Shown: positions 1 to 7,527, counted from the stretch's first letter. The stretch is 64,000 bases of DNA from Ancylobacter polymorphus (GCF_030813495.1 NZ_JAUSUI010000001.1:372001-436000), one strand, 5' to 3'. Program-made: numbers and translations. The notes: generated by a model not told the origin, from the letters alone.

Positions 1-1073
1 GCCCCTTGCCTTTCAAAGCGCCGCCCGCCCATCAGTAGCCGGGCCTTGGTCATCACCGGCTCTGAATCGCCATCGCCGAGGATGGCGACGGTTTCCACGC
101 CCGCCGGCAGCACAATGCCCGGGCTGTCGAAGTCCGGTTCGGCCGGCACCCTCATGGGCCTGCCGCTGGGCATCCGCGCGCTCGGGTGGTCGCGGGTGAC
201 GGCGGCGCGGCCGGAGAGGTTGCCGAGCGAAACGGCGGCCGCGACGGCCCACTCCCGCCCGCCAGCCGGGCGCAGCACACGCCAGGAGCGGGACGTCTCG
301 ATCCCTTCGCCCATGGCGAGCCGAGGCCCCATAGCCGAAAGGCGAATGAGACCACCCATCTGTTCGCCAGAGATCTTCTTGGCCTTGTTCCGGCCCCGGT
401 CGCCGGGCGGCTTCAGCTTCAGGCCGGTGCCCGCCTCGAGGAAGGTTCGATGCACGCCGATTAGTCGGCCTTGGTGGTCGCGGATCGCCGCCAGCATCAC
501 AGGGAAGTCGCCGAGCGGCTCGCGGTCCTCCGCCTCAGTGGTGGCGAAGCCGTAATAGGGCAAGCCGCGCATGAAGCGCAGGTCGAACGTCCACGAGGGG
601 TCGACCGCAAGCCCACGCGATTCAAGGTAGGCTTGGGCCAATGTGCCGGCGATCGGTTTCGCGCGGTCGAACAGCCGCTCGCAGCGCGTCATCTCCTTCT
701 CGCGGCGCTGACGCTCCGCCGCCTCGTCCTTCGCCCTCTTCTCTTCCGCCTCCCGCTGGCGCCGGGCCGCAACCTCGGGGTCCACCTCTTCCGCGCCGCC
801 CAGAATGCGCACGGCCTCCATGAAGCCGACCTCTTCGTGCAGCATGACCAGCTTGAAGACGTCGCCGCCGTCGGCGCAGGTGGCGCAGACCCAGCCATCC
901 TCCCAGCATTCGAATGAGGTGCTGTCCTTGGCCTGCGGGTCGGTGGAGTGAAGCGGGCAGGGCCCGACCATGGCGCCCTTGGCGCCGCCGCGGCGCAGGC
1001 GGACCCACTGCCCAGCCACGCTGGTCACGGGGTTCCGGTCACGGAGATCCTGCTTTTGGGCTTCGGAGATCAT
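1..1073 (-). CDS. Phage DNA primase, CHC2 zinc finger plus Toprim, C-terminus beyond window
   Basis: Reading leftward from ATG at 1073, the product has a CHC2-type zinc finger near residues 39-70 (CPLH, then a CWEDGWVCATC stretch), a charged helical linker, and then a Toprim-type primase region. The last visible part (VAILGDGDSEPVMTKA) looks like the Toprim acidic motif. The frame stays open to base 1, so the C-terminus lies outside the window. Such proteins prime phage DNA replication, sometimes fused to a helicase. It is the last visible gene of the leftward early operon, separated from the methylase gene by a gene on the other strand. The family is clear; the full architecture is unknown. 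Confidence 0.8.
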   Translation of the reverse strand, partial: MISEAQKQDLRDRNPVTSVAGQWVRLRRGGAKGAMVGPCPLHSTDPQAKDSTSFECWEDGWVCATCADGGDVFKLVMLHEEVGFMEAVRILGGAEEVDPEVAARRQREAEEKRAKDEAAERQRREKEMTRCERLFDRAKPIAGTLAQAYLESRGLAVDPSWTFDLRFMRGLPYYGFATTEAEDREPLGDFPVMLAAIRDHQGRLIGVHRTFLEAGTGLKLKPPGDRGRNKAKKISGEQMGGLIRLSAMGPRLAMGEGIETSRSWRVLRPAGGREWAVAAAVSLGNLSGRAAVTRDHPSARMPSGRPMRVPAEPDFDSPGIVLPAGVETVAILGDGDSEPVMTKARLLMGGRRFERQG

Positions 1074-1159
1074 CGGTCGAGCCTTGGCCGATGGGCATCT
1101 CGACAGCGAAGCGGCTCGTGCTCACAATCAGAGAGGTATCCAGCGGGGAGGATTTTCTG

Positions 1160-1513
1160 ATGACGTCGATCGATGGTGAAGTGCTCAACGCGGCCGAAGG
1201 TCTGCGCGACCTCGCCGAGACCGCTCTCATTTATGCCGGCCACTTCGCAATTCCGGAAAATTTCGCCTATGCAATTTTGCGCACCGCCCGCTCGATTGGC
1301 CCTTTGATCTCGGCAACGACAACTGGAGACCAGCCGCCTGCCGATCTGATCGCAAAGCACGCCGAAGCACTGGTGGTTCAGCTGGATCTCCTGTTGGGCC
1401 ATATGGCCGAACGCGGAAAATTGAGCCCTACCGCTCTTGCTGACGCGAAGAAAACTCTGAGGATCGCTGTCGATCGCCTTTCGGAGGCGATAGAGCTCGG
1501 AAGAGCCCAGTGA
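1160..1513 (+). CDS. Hypothetical small helical protein, opposite strand to its neighbours
   Basis: A 117-residue protein starting at ATG 1160 behind a strong ribosome site (GGGGAGG, 1144-1150). It is predicted to be mostly helical and shows no motif I recognise. It is transcribed against the flanking primase and methylase genes, which suits a moron: an independently transcribed gene inserted in a phage operon. Base composition is more moderate than the flanking genes. The function is unknown. The ribosome site and ordinary amino-acid composition support a real gene. Confidence 0.6.
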   Translation: MTSIDGEVLNAAEGLRDLAETALIYAGHFAIPENFAYAILRTARSIGPLISATTTGDQPPADLIAKHAEALVVQLDLLLGHMAERGKLSPTALADAKKTLRIAVDRLSEAIELGRAQ

Positions 1514-1533
1514 AGGCTGGGGTATCTCACGCA

Positions 1534-3510
1534 TCACTGAACTGCCTCGCAGAAGTCAGGCACTTCCACTGACAGCGCCACGGTGAGCGGCTGCACCCAT
1601 ATCGGGTCCGCCGAAAGCATGAAGCTCTCGCCCGCCCAGGCGAGCAGGAGCGTGCGGCCCATGACGGAGGCGATCGAGGCCGCAGCTTCCGGCGGGACCG
1701 CGTTGCCGATGCGCTCGCGCCACGCGGAATCGGACCGGCCTTCCAGGGTGAAGAGCGTCTCCGGATCCACGAGACTCTGCAGAGCGGCGAGCTCCAGCGT
1801 CGTGAAAGGCCGGTGCCAGGTCCCGTCGAGCGCCCGGATGACGGCGACAAGGTTCGTGCTCGCTTCCGGCAGCGCCGCGAGCTCGGCGAGGACAGCGTCC
1901 GGCGCGCGCGGGTCGGCAACCGACCAATGGCCGTTGTTGTTCTTGGCGAACGCCGGCACCGCGCCGCTGCTCTCGTCCCAGCCCGTGACGCCGTAGTGCC
2001 CGCCCGTCAGATAATCCTTCCGGTCCTCGCGGCTGAGGGCGGCCGGCCGGGGATCAGCGACGCAGAGCGCGCCAGATCCGACGCGATCGGACCCGATCAC
2101 CGCCTTTGAAGGCCCGAGCCACTCCTGCACCGCCATCTTGTTCTGGTGGGTCCCTTCAGGATAACCGGTCCGAGGGTCCGCGACGGCGAACGCTCCATTG
2201 CCCGTAGTCGATGCGCTGATGACCACGCCCGATGCCTCATCCATCCGCGTGACGCGGTATTTCGTCTGCTTGTAGTCGTCGCGCTCTGCTGGCCGGGGAT
2301 CGGCGACCGCCAGGCCGCCGGCGGGTCCGCCCGGGCCAGCAATGGCCGGCGAGGTCCCGCCCCACGGCACGATGCGGAACACGTTGTTGAAACGCGGCGG
2401 GCCCTCCATGCGCGGATCCGACACGGCGAACCCGCCTTGGCCGGGCGACTTCACGTTGATCACGGCGCCAGTCGTCTCGCTCCAGTCCCGGACGCCGAAA
2501 TTGCCATATTGCAGCGCGCCGTCGGGCGCGCGCGGGTCGGCCACGGCGAAGGTGCCGTTCGTCGGGCTACCCCGCCCCGTCACCGTGCCGCTGTGCCGGG
2601 CCCACGACTGGACGCCCAGCACGCCAGCCTGCCAGCCGGTGTCCGACGCGATGCCGTAGTCGGCGAGATTGCCGTCGGTCACGTTCAGCCGGTTCAGCGA
2701 CCGCCAGTCCGAGCCGGCTTCGACGAAGGCCAGACGGACCCACGTCTTCCACTGCAGGGAGGGCACGCGGTGCATCGGGCCGCCGCGCCCTTCGTCGCCC
2801 GGAAGCGGGAGCTTCTCGAGGATCTCGCCGACGCCGCGCAGCCGGCGCTTGGGCGGCTCATAGAGGAAGGGCGGCACCTTCTTCGCGTGTCGCGCCACCA
2901 TCAGGAATCGCTTGCGGCTCTGCGCCAGGCCGCCGATCACGCCGCAGTCGTGCGTGGTCTCGGCGACGACATACCCGTAGCTGCGCAGCAGGGCGACGAG
3001 TTGGTCAACGAAGTGCCGGCCGCGCGTGGCGATGCGGGGCACGTTCTCGAAGATGAAGAACTCCGGCGGGTCGTCCTTCCACGCCTCCAGCGCCAGCCAC
3101 AGTCCGCGGAAGCTGAGGCTGTTGAGCGCGGTGTATTTCGTGGTCAGGCTCTTGGTCTCGGAGAGGAGGCCGGAGAAGCCCTTGCACGGGAACGACGCGA
3201 ATACGATGTGCGGCCGCTCGCCGCCGGCGGCGCGGTGATAGTCGGCAGTGGTGGCCTCGCGCCACTCCGGCGGCGGCTCCTTGCCATGAAAGGCGACATA
3301 CTGGCGCCGATCGAAGATATCGAGCACCGTCCCCTGCACGCCGGCAGCGTGGGTGAAATCCCGGATCGCGGCGGCGTCGCTGTCGATGCCGCCGATGCAG
3401 CGGAACTTCGCGACCATGGAGCCGACGCGCGCCTGCCCCTTGTTGAAGCCCTTAGCGCCGCCGCCGAGGCCGCAGCAGATGTGGAAGTGGAGGATCTCGA
3501 CTTCGGTCAT
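1534..3510 (-). CDS. Phage C5-cytosine DNA methyltransferase with repeat-filled insert
   Basis: This transfers a methyl group from SAM to cytosine C5. The N-terminus has the SAM-binding start (FHICCGLGGGAKGF), the catalytic loop SFPCKGFSG with its cysteine nucleophile, and the ENVP motif (FIFENVPR). The C-terminal part (GNAVPP) restores the fold. Between them, roughly residues 310-560, lie six degenerate units each ending in a V(A/S)DPR motif, replacing an ordinary target-recognition domain. The start is ATG 3510, overlapping the upstream stop as ATGA; a further-upstream start is possible but would overlap that gene. At about 658 residues it is longer than typical bacterial enzymes. It probably modifies phage DNA against restriction. 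Confidence 0.88.
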   Translation of the reverse strand: MTEVEILHFHICCGLGGGAKGFNKGQARVGSMVAKFRCIGGIDSDAAAIRDFTHAAGVQGTVLDIFDRRQYVAFHGKEPPPEWREATTADYHRAAGGERPHIVFASFPCKGFSGLLSETKSLTTKYTALNSLSFRGLWLALEAWKDDPPEFFIFENVPRIATRGRHFVDQLVALLRSYGYVVAETTHDCGVIGGLAQSRKRFLMVARHAKKVPPFLYEPPKRRLRGVGEILEKLPLPGDEGRGGPMHRVPSLQWKTWVRLAFVEAGSDWRSLNRLNVTDGNLADYGIASDTGWQAGVLGVQSWARHSGTVTGRGSPTNGTFAVADPRAPDGALQYGNFGVRDWSETTGAVINVKSPGQGGFAVSDPRMEGPPRFNNVFRIVPWGGTSPAIAGPGGPAGGLAVADPRPAERDDYKQTKYRVTRMDEASGVVISASTTGNGAFAVADPRTGYPEGTHQNKMAVQEWLGPSKAVIGSDRVGSGALCVADPRPAALSREDRKDYLTGGHYGVTGWDESSGAVPAFAKNNNGHWSVADPRAPDAVLAELAALPEASTNLVAVIRALDGTWHRPFTTLELAALQSLVDPETLFTLEGRSDSAWRERIGNAVPPEAAASIASVMGRTLLLAWAGESFMLSADPIWVQPLTVALSVEVPDFCEAVQ

Positions 3511-3899
3511 TCGGCCTGTCCGGTATCCAAGAGGTTCTGAAGCATCACCCGCTCCTCCAGGCACATCAGCGCGAGGACGCGGGCAGCGAAGTCTTCCAAG
3601 GTCGTTTCGGAGCGGTCCGCGAGCTCAGTGGCCGCAACGGCAACCGGGCGCGGCACGCGCACCATGATCAGCTCCATCGCCCCGGGCTCCCGCAGCAGCT
3701 TGAGGCCCATGGCGCGCAGCGCGGCTCGGACCCGCTGGGGATCCTCGACACCGACCTCGTCCGCGATCTGCCGACCGGAGCGGCCCATGCCGGCCAAGTA
3801 AGCCATGCGGACCTTCATCGGGACCGAGTAGGAGGCGGTGCGCCGGCGGGTTGCGCGCTTGCGGGCGCGGGGAGGGCGCTCTGCAGGTGGCTTCTTCAT
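3507..3899 (-). CDS. Small basic phage protein with helix-turn-helix-like segment
   Basis: A 130-residue protein starting at ATG 3899 (ATGA overlap with the gene before it). The N-terminus is very basic (KKPPAERPPRARKRATRRR). The middle stretch (GMGRSGRQIADEVGVEDPQR) reads like a helix-turn-helix of the homeodomain-like type. The C-terminal half is helical. It lies directly before the cytosine methylase with overlapping stop/start. DNA binding is inferred from composition and the HTH-like segment. No specific family is assigned. Confidence 0.6.
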   Translation of the reverse strand: MKKPPAERPPRARKRATRRRTASYSVPMKVRMAYLAGMGRSGRQIADEVGVEDPQRVRAALRAMGLKLLREPGAMELIMVRVPRPVAVAATELADRSETTLEDFAARVLALMCLEERVMLQNLLDTGQAE

Positions 3900-4171
3900 C
3901 CGCGAGGCCCCCGCGTCTGGAGGCGGCGCACGAGATCGTTCACCTGCTCGATGTAGGGGGAGCATTTGAGGATGAATCGCTCGGCCCTATGGAGCGCGAG
4001 GGCGCGCTTCATGATGCCCTCGTCCGGCTGGGGGCAGTCGCCGGAGTCGACGAGCGCCTTGTGGCGGCGGATCAGGCCGGCACGCTCAATGCTGAGGGCG
4101 TTGAACATGTCCCGCATGCTGACGCGCGGTGCCGGCCAGTTCGGCGGCCAGTCGCTGGGAAGATCGCTCAT
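3896..4171 (-). CDS. Hypothetical phage protein, 91 aa
   Basis: Starts at ATG 4171 (MSDLPSDWPPNW), overlapping the previous stop by ATGA. The N-terminus is rich in tryptophan and proline, followed by a helical, charged C-terminal two-thirds. I do not recognise a family. Translational coupling on both sides argues that it is a genuine member of the leftward early operon. The function is unknown. Confidence 0.55.
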   Translation of the reverse strand: MSDLPSDWPPNWPAPRVSMRDMFNALSIERAGLIRRHKALVDSGDCPQPDEGIMKRALALHRAERFILKCSPYIEQVNDLVRRLQTRGPRG

Positions 4172-4488
4172 GCGCACCCCCAGCGGGCATAGATCTGATC
4201 GACCGGCTCGCCCGTCTCCCGCGCCTCGCGGCGCGCGGCCATGCGCAGTTTTTTGCGCTTTGTGCGCGCGCGCCTCTCGTCGGGTGAGAGCTTCGCCCAC
4301 TGGCGTCGTGCGCTCTCGCGACGCGTCTTCCTATGGCGCCGCAGGACGTCGACATCAGGTTCGCCGATCGCTTCGTGGGTCGTGACCCGCTGGCCGCATG
4401 TGCTGCACTGGCGACGCCGCCTGATGGTGTTGAGAGGACCGTCACGGGTCTCCAGCGCGTGTAGCTCGCCGCCGCACCGACACTTCAT
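4168..4488 (-). CDS. Zinc-ribbon protein resembling the NrdR N-terminal domain
   Basis: Starts at ATG 4488 (ATGA overlap). The first 35 residues carry CRC and CSTC cysteine pairs separated by a basic segment (TIRRRRQCSTCGQR), as in the NrdR zinc ribbon. The ATP-cone that defines true NrdR is absent; the remainder is a highly basic helix. At 106 residues it is probably a small phage nucleic-acid-binding protein, not a ribonucleotide-reductase repressor. The neighbours are the MT-A70 methylase and a hypothetical gene. Confidence 0.6.
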   Translation of the reverse strand: MKCRCGGELHALETRDGPLNTIRRRRQCSTCGQRVTTHEAIGEPDVDVLRRHRKTRRESARRQWAKLSPDERRARTKRKKLRMAARREARETGEPVDQIYARWGCA

Positions 4489-5087
4489 GAGGCCACCTTG
4501 TCGAACTTCGTGGCCTCGTTGCCCCAGACGTCCCAACCGGGGCGGGTCTGACGCGAGAAGAGGGAGGCGCGGCGTGCCTCGGGCCACGCCGCCTCACAGC
4601 GGGCATAGAATTCATCGGGCTTGCGGGAGTGCTCCCGCGCCAACCCGTCGAGTGAATCCGCCTCGAGCGTCTCGACGAGATTGGGGAAGCCGGCGCCCTT
4701 CCATTTCGCGCCAGGCAGCTTGGAGAGGATGAAAGGTTCATGCAGCGAACGCAGCGAGTAGCCCGTGCCCCAGCGGAGCTTGCCGCTTGGCGTACGCTTG
4801 GCCCAACCGCCGCCGGTGACAGGCTCAAGACCCCACCCGCGAACGACCTCGACGTGGGCGCCGATCGCGACCAGGGGCCATGTCGTCCACATGATGCAGA
4901 CGCCACCGGGGGCCAGCAGATGGCCCACCGGCAGGGCCTTGATGTCGTCCAGCGACATGGTCGCGTACTGCGCCTGTGGCGACTTTTCCACGCCCTTGGC
5001 GGAGTACAAATCAAAGTGCCAGGGCGGATCGGCCTCCACCACGTCGTAGCCGAATATGCGAAGCGGTTCGAAAGGCCACGACCTCAC
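4485..5087 (-). CDS. MT-A70 family adenine-specific DNA methyltransferase
   Basis: A 200-residue MT-A70-like protein. The catalytic DPPW motif is at about residues 20-23 (VVEADPPWHF), and the C-terminal GWDVWGNE stretch closes the SAM pocket. It predicts N6-methyladenine formation on phage DNA. It is coupled by ATGA overlaps to the RuvC-like gene upstream and the zinc-ribbon gene downstream. With the cytosine methylase at 1.5-3.5 kb, this operon encodes two different base modifications, consistent with anti-restriction. The recognition sequence cannot be read from the gene. Confidence 0.85.
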   Translation of the reverse strand: MRSWPFEPLRIFGYDVVEADPPWHFDLYSAKGVEKSPQAQYATMSLDDIKALPVGHLLAPGGVCIMWTTWPLVAIGAHVEVVRGWGLEPVTGGGWAKRTPSGKLRWGTGYSLRSLHEPFILSKLPGAKWKGAGFPNLVETLEADSLDGLAREHSRKPDEFYARCEAAWPEARRASLFSRQTRPGWDVWGNEATKFDKVAS

Positions 5088-5710
5088 TGCGGGATGTCCT
5101 CAATGTCGTCGAGCCGGCGCAGTAGCGCCTCCCTCGTGCCCATCGCGGGAGCATTCGAGATCGCGCCGGCGGCGCGCGGCTGGAAAAGGTGAGTGGTGGC
5201 GATCGCGGTCTTCGGCGCGACGATGGCGCAGGCGTAGGACCAGACGGCGAGGGCATCCGCGGCGTCCTCGCTGTCGAACTTCCATCCGAGTTGGCGGCAG
5301 CGCGCCTGCACCGCCACCTTGCCCTTATCGCCTGGCGGATTGCAGCCGATGAAGTGCTTCCGGACGTCCGCCACCTCTGTTTCGCTGATGTCGTAGATGC
5401 CCTTCGCCTGCCCGAGCGTCTCGATCAGGAAGACCAAGCCCAGCAAGATGCGGGAGGTCTGCATGTTCGTGCGCATCCCCATCTTCCGTGGGTCGAAGGG
5501 CGCCTCGAAGAAGATCCGATCGGTGGGGAAGACCTTCGTGAAGTCGGCGAACCAGCGCATCATCCCGCGCCCGACTGCGCCGGGGGAGGAGCCAGGCGGC
5601 GCGAAGCGGATGGTGCCGGCGCGCGGCACCTCCCCTGGGACGCCGTAAGCCCAGCCGGTGGACGACGCGATGTCGAGCGCGAGGGTGCGCTGGTTCGCCG
5701 ACGTGCTCAC
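5084..5710 (-). CDS. RuvC-like phage Holliday-junction resolvase/nuclease
   Basis: A 208-residue protein with RNase H-fold acidic residues in the expected places: LALDIASSTGWA at the N-terminus (Asp about 13), FFEAPF (Glu about 69) and DSEDAADALAVW late in the sequence. This matches RuvC-like resolvases of phages, which cut branched DNA during replication or packaging. The start at ATG 5710 overlaps the preceding stop (ATGA). The spacing of acidic residues supports an active enzyme; substrate specificity is inferred. Confidence 0.8.
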   Translation of the reverse strand: MSTSANQRTLALDIASSTGWAYGVPGEVPRAGTIRFAPPGSSPGAVGRGMMRWFADFTKVFPTDRIFFEAPFDPRKMGMRTNMQTSRILLGLVFLIETLGQAKGIYDISETEVADVRKHFIGCNPPGDKGKVAVQARCRQLGWKFDSEDAADALAVWSYACAIVAPKTAIATTHLFQPRAAGAISNAPAMGTREALLRRLDDIEDIPQ

Positions 5711-6105
5711 TGGTACGTCCCAGCCTCGAAGTCGCTGAGCGCTTCCGTGTCAGCGGCCTGCTCTGCCGCCGCGCGCTTGCCCGGCGCCTTCTTCGCCGCC
5801 GGCTCCTCGCCGTCGTAGTAATCGAAGAGCTTGGCGTCCTCTGCTTCAAGCGCGTCCCGGATCTCGTCGATCTTCTTGCGCAGCGTGACGACCTTCAGCC
5901 GCGCCTTGAACGGCTTGAGGGCGACGCCGCGGTCCTTGGCCTCGACGAGGAGGTCTTTCATCTCGCCGCGGACCGACTTGCAGTCCGACATGTACGAGCC
6001 CTTCATGCTCGCCATCTCGTCCACAAGGGTCTGATAGCGCTTCTCGAATTCGGCAATAGTTTCCCGGTCGACCGAACCTGTGTTCGGCTTCGCTTTCTTC
6101 GCCAT
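5707..6105 (-). CDS. GapR-like (DUF2312-type) coiled-coil DNA-binding protein, tentative
   Basis: A 132-residue protein. After a short basic leader there is a long predicted helix (about residues 17-60), then EAKDRGVALKPFKARLK and a second helix. That layout resembles the chromosomal protein GapR, which binds overtwisted AT-rich DNA in alphaproteobacteria. The C-terminal 40 residues are an Ala/Lys/Glu-rich tail not found in host GapR. The start at ATG 6105 is clear. The similarity is judged by eye and is modest; an unrelated coiled-coil protein is possible. It is the second gene of the leftward operon. Confidence 0.5.
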   Translation of the reverse strand: MAKKAKPNTGSVDRETIAEFEKRYQTLVDEMASMKGSYMSDCKSVRGEMKDLLVEAKDRGVALKPFKARLKVVTLRKKIDEIRDALEAEDAKLFDYYDGEEPAAKKAPGKRAAAEQAADTEALSDFEAGTYQ

Positions 6106-6137
6106 GGTGATGTTCCTGGGGTGAGGGGGAACGCCGC

Positions 6138-6431
6138 TTAGGCGGCGGCGCTGTCGTCACTGCGACCCGCCGCGTCAGACGCGGGAGGACGTTCGATCCC
6201 ATCGGGCCAGCTCACGCCCTTGGGCCAGGCGTCAGAAAACGCCTGGATGACGCGGTCATAGAGCTCGATGGTGAAGTTGCTGCGGTTGGCGACGACGCGG
6301 CTGATGTGGGAAGCGTCGTACTGCTTCATACCGATCGCTTTCAGCGCACGACTGACGCTGATCGGGATGTGGCCGCCATAGGCGGCGACCAGAGCCTCGA
6401 TGTTGTGAATCAGTGTGTCTCGCATGCTCAT
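6138..6431 (-). CDS. Cro-like helix-turn-helix protein
   Basis: A 97-residue protein, divergent from the CI-like repressor and first gene of the leftward operon. An HTH-like region spans about residues 27-55 (KAIGMKQYDASHISRVVANR). The C-terminus is Ala/Ser/Asp-rich. Position and size fit a Cro-type antirepressor or early regulator. The start may be ATG 6431 or the in-frame ATG 6425. A 13-bp inverted repeat lies immediately upstream at 6434-6446, suitable as its operator. Confidence 0.65.
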   Translation of the reverse strand: MSMRDTLIHNIEALVAAYGGHIPISVSRALKAIGMKQYDASHISRVVANRSNFTIELYDRVIQAFSDAWPKGVSWPDGIERPPASDAAGRSDDSAAA

Positions 6432-6433
6432 GA

Positions 6434-6446
6434 GTTGTAAAACAAC
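6434..6446. promoter_or_regulatory. Candidate phage operator, copy 1
   Basis: GTTGTAAAACAAC: five-base arms GTTGT/ACAAC around AAA, three bases upstream of the Cro-like start codon. A copy differing at one base occurs at 7402-7414 before the rightward operon. Both positions suit binding by the CI-like or Cro-like protein. Confidence 0.55.
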
Positions 6447-6541
6447 ACATCAGGCAGGCGATTTCAATCCCGCTCGCGCTTGAAAAATTGGTCGAAGTGC
6501 GAGAAACATTCGGAACTGGAGGTAATCATTTCGAGGGGAAA

Positions 6542-7156
6542 ATGCTGAAATCGCGCGTGCAAGAACGACTTAACGCCCTGAACATCTCTCAGTGGGAGGC
6601 GGCTCAGAGGGCCGGGCTGCACCGCAATTTCGTCTACGATCTTCTCGAAGGCCGAAAGCAGAAGCCGCAGCAGAAAACGTTGCTGGCCCTCGCCCGATCG
6701 CTCCAATGCTCGGTCGAGTATCTCACGGGCGCATCTGACGAAATTGGTTCGCCGCCCGCGGCGTCCAGCACTGACGCCGATGCCGGCGTTCCGGTCGCGG
6801 GCGTGATCGAGGACGGTGCGTGGCGCCGTCCGTCCACCACCAGCAAGGGTCGAGTTCTCATCCAGCCGGACGGCCGCTATCGGGGGCGGCAGATCGCCTA
6901 CATTTTCCGCGGCGAACCGTCCGACGGCTTGGAGGACGGCATGTTCGTCCTGGCCGTGGACATGCAGGACTACGAGCAGCAGGTAGGCACTCCACCCCTG
7001 AACAATCCCGTGGTCGTGGAGCTTCACCGAAAGTCGCTCAACGAGGTCCAGATCGTGATTCGTCCGTGGTCGCCGGGCCTCGAGACGTCTCAGAGCAGCT
7101 CCGGGATCGAGGCGCGCGTCGTGGGAGTGGTGGCCGCCACTTTCCGCCTTTACTGA
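6542..7156 (+). CDS. CI-like phage repressor, XRE HTH plus degenerate S24-like domain
   Basis: Starts at ATG 6542 behind GAGGGG. Residues 1-60 are an XRE-type HTH (NISQWEAAQRAGLHRNFVYD). Residues 85-204 resemble the LexA/CI C-terminal domain. The usual Ala-Gly cleavage site appears as EDG (GVIEDGAWRR), and the expected GDSM serine motif reads GEPSDGLEDG. The autoproteolysis residues therefore look altered, and the protein may not be cleaved in the SOS response. It faces away from the Cro-like gene, the classical immunity layout. Confidence 0.75.
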   Translation: MLKSRVQERLNALNISQWEAAQRAGLHRNFVYDLLEGRKQKPQQKTLLALARSLQCSVEYLTGASDEIGSPPAASSTDADAGVPVAGVIEDGAWRRPSTTSKGRVLIQPDGRYRGRQIAYIFRGEPSDGLEDGMFVLAVDMQDYEQQVGTPPLNNPVVVELHRKSLNEVQIVIRPWSPGLETSQSSSGIEARVVGVVAATFRLY

Positions 7157-7234
7157 CGGAGCCTTTCCTGCGCGCGCTCGCACGAGCGCATTATGCGCGC
7201 GCCCTTAGTTTGTTAATTAATACAATCACCTAGT

Positions 7235-7276
7235 CAGTGTGAGGGGCGCTTCAAGGCGCCCCCTCACCAAACACTG
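7235..7276. terminator. Long hairpin downstream of the repressor gene
   Basis: CAGTGT and ACACTG outer arms enclose GAGGGGCGC and GCGCCCCCTC inner arms around TTCAAG, with a small bulge. It follows the CI-like gene and could end its transcript. No T-run follows on either strand, so factor-independent termination is uncertain; it could be a regulatory site instead. Confidence 0.45.
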
Positions 7277-7399
7277 AGTCCTGCGCAAAGCCCGCATTTT
7301 ACAAATTCGTTCTGGCGAACATTCGCCCGGGCGTAGCAGGACTTGTGCCAAATTCACGTCACCGCCTGCAAAAAAATTTCAATAAAAAACGCGCCCTGA

Positions 7400-7416
7400 G
7401 AGTTGGAAAACAACTC
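7400..7416. promoter_or_regulatory. Candidate phage operator, copy 2
   Basis: GAGTTGGAAAACAACTC has perfect six-base arms around GAAAA. Its core GTTGGAAAACAAC (7402-7414) matches the 6434-6446 site at 12 of 13 positions. It lies about 110 bases before the YqaJ-like start, where a repressor could block the rightward operon. Confidence 0.55.
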
Positions 7417-7527
7417 GACTTGCAACACACTCTGCAAATCGACGCGGGAATGGCTCGCGTCGCTCCCAGGCAGAGTAGCACATGACCTCATCTCGCACGG
7501 CCGCCTATGCGGCTGCTGGGGGCGCTC

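Larger units (their letters stand above)
7157..7527. other. Noncoding immunity/early-region spacer with stacked inverted repeats
   Basis: 371 bases without a convincing gene. It contains a long hairpin (7235-7276), 8-bp inverted arms AGTCCTGC (7277-7284) and GCAGGACT (7336-7343) enclosing a GGCGAA/TTCGCC repeat (7314-7327), the second operator candidate (7400-7416), and TTGCA/TGCAA arms (7420-7437). An AT-rich patch lies at 7206-7226. It sits between the repressor and the rightward operon, where a promoter, operators or an origin could lie. Confidence 0.6.

Noticed and set aside
2146-3540. 464-residue open frame on the plus strand over the cytosine methylase
   Set aside because: It is the mirror of a gene with clear catalytic motifs; its sequence is Arg/Ala/Val-rich low-complexity text typical of antisense frames in high-GC DNA.
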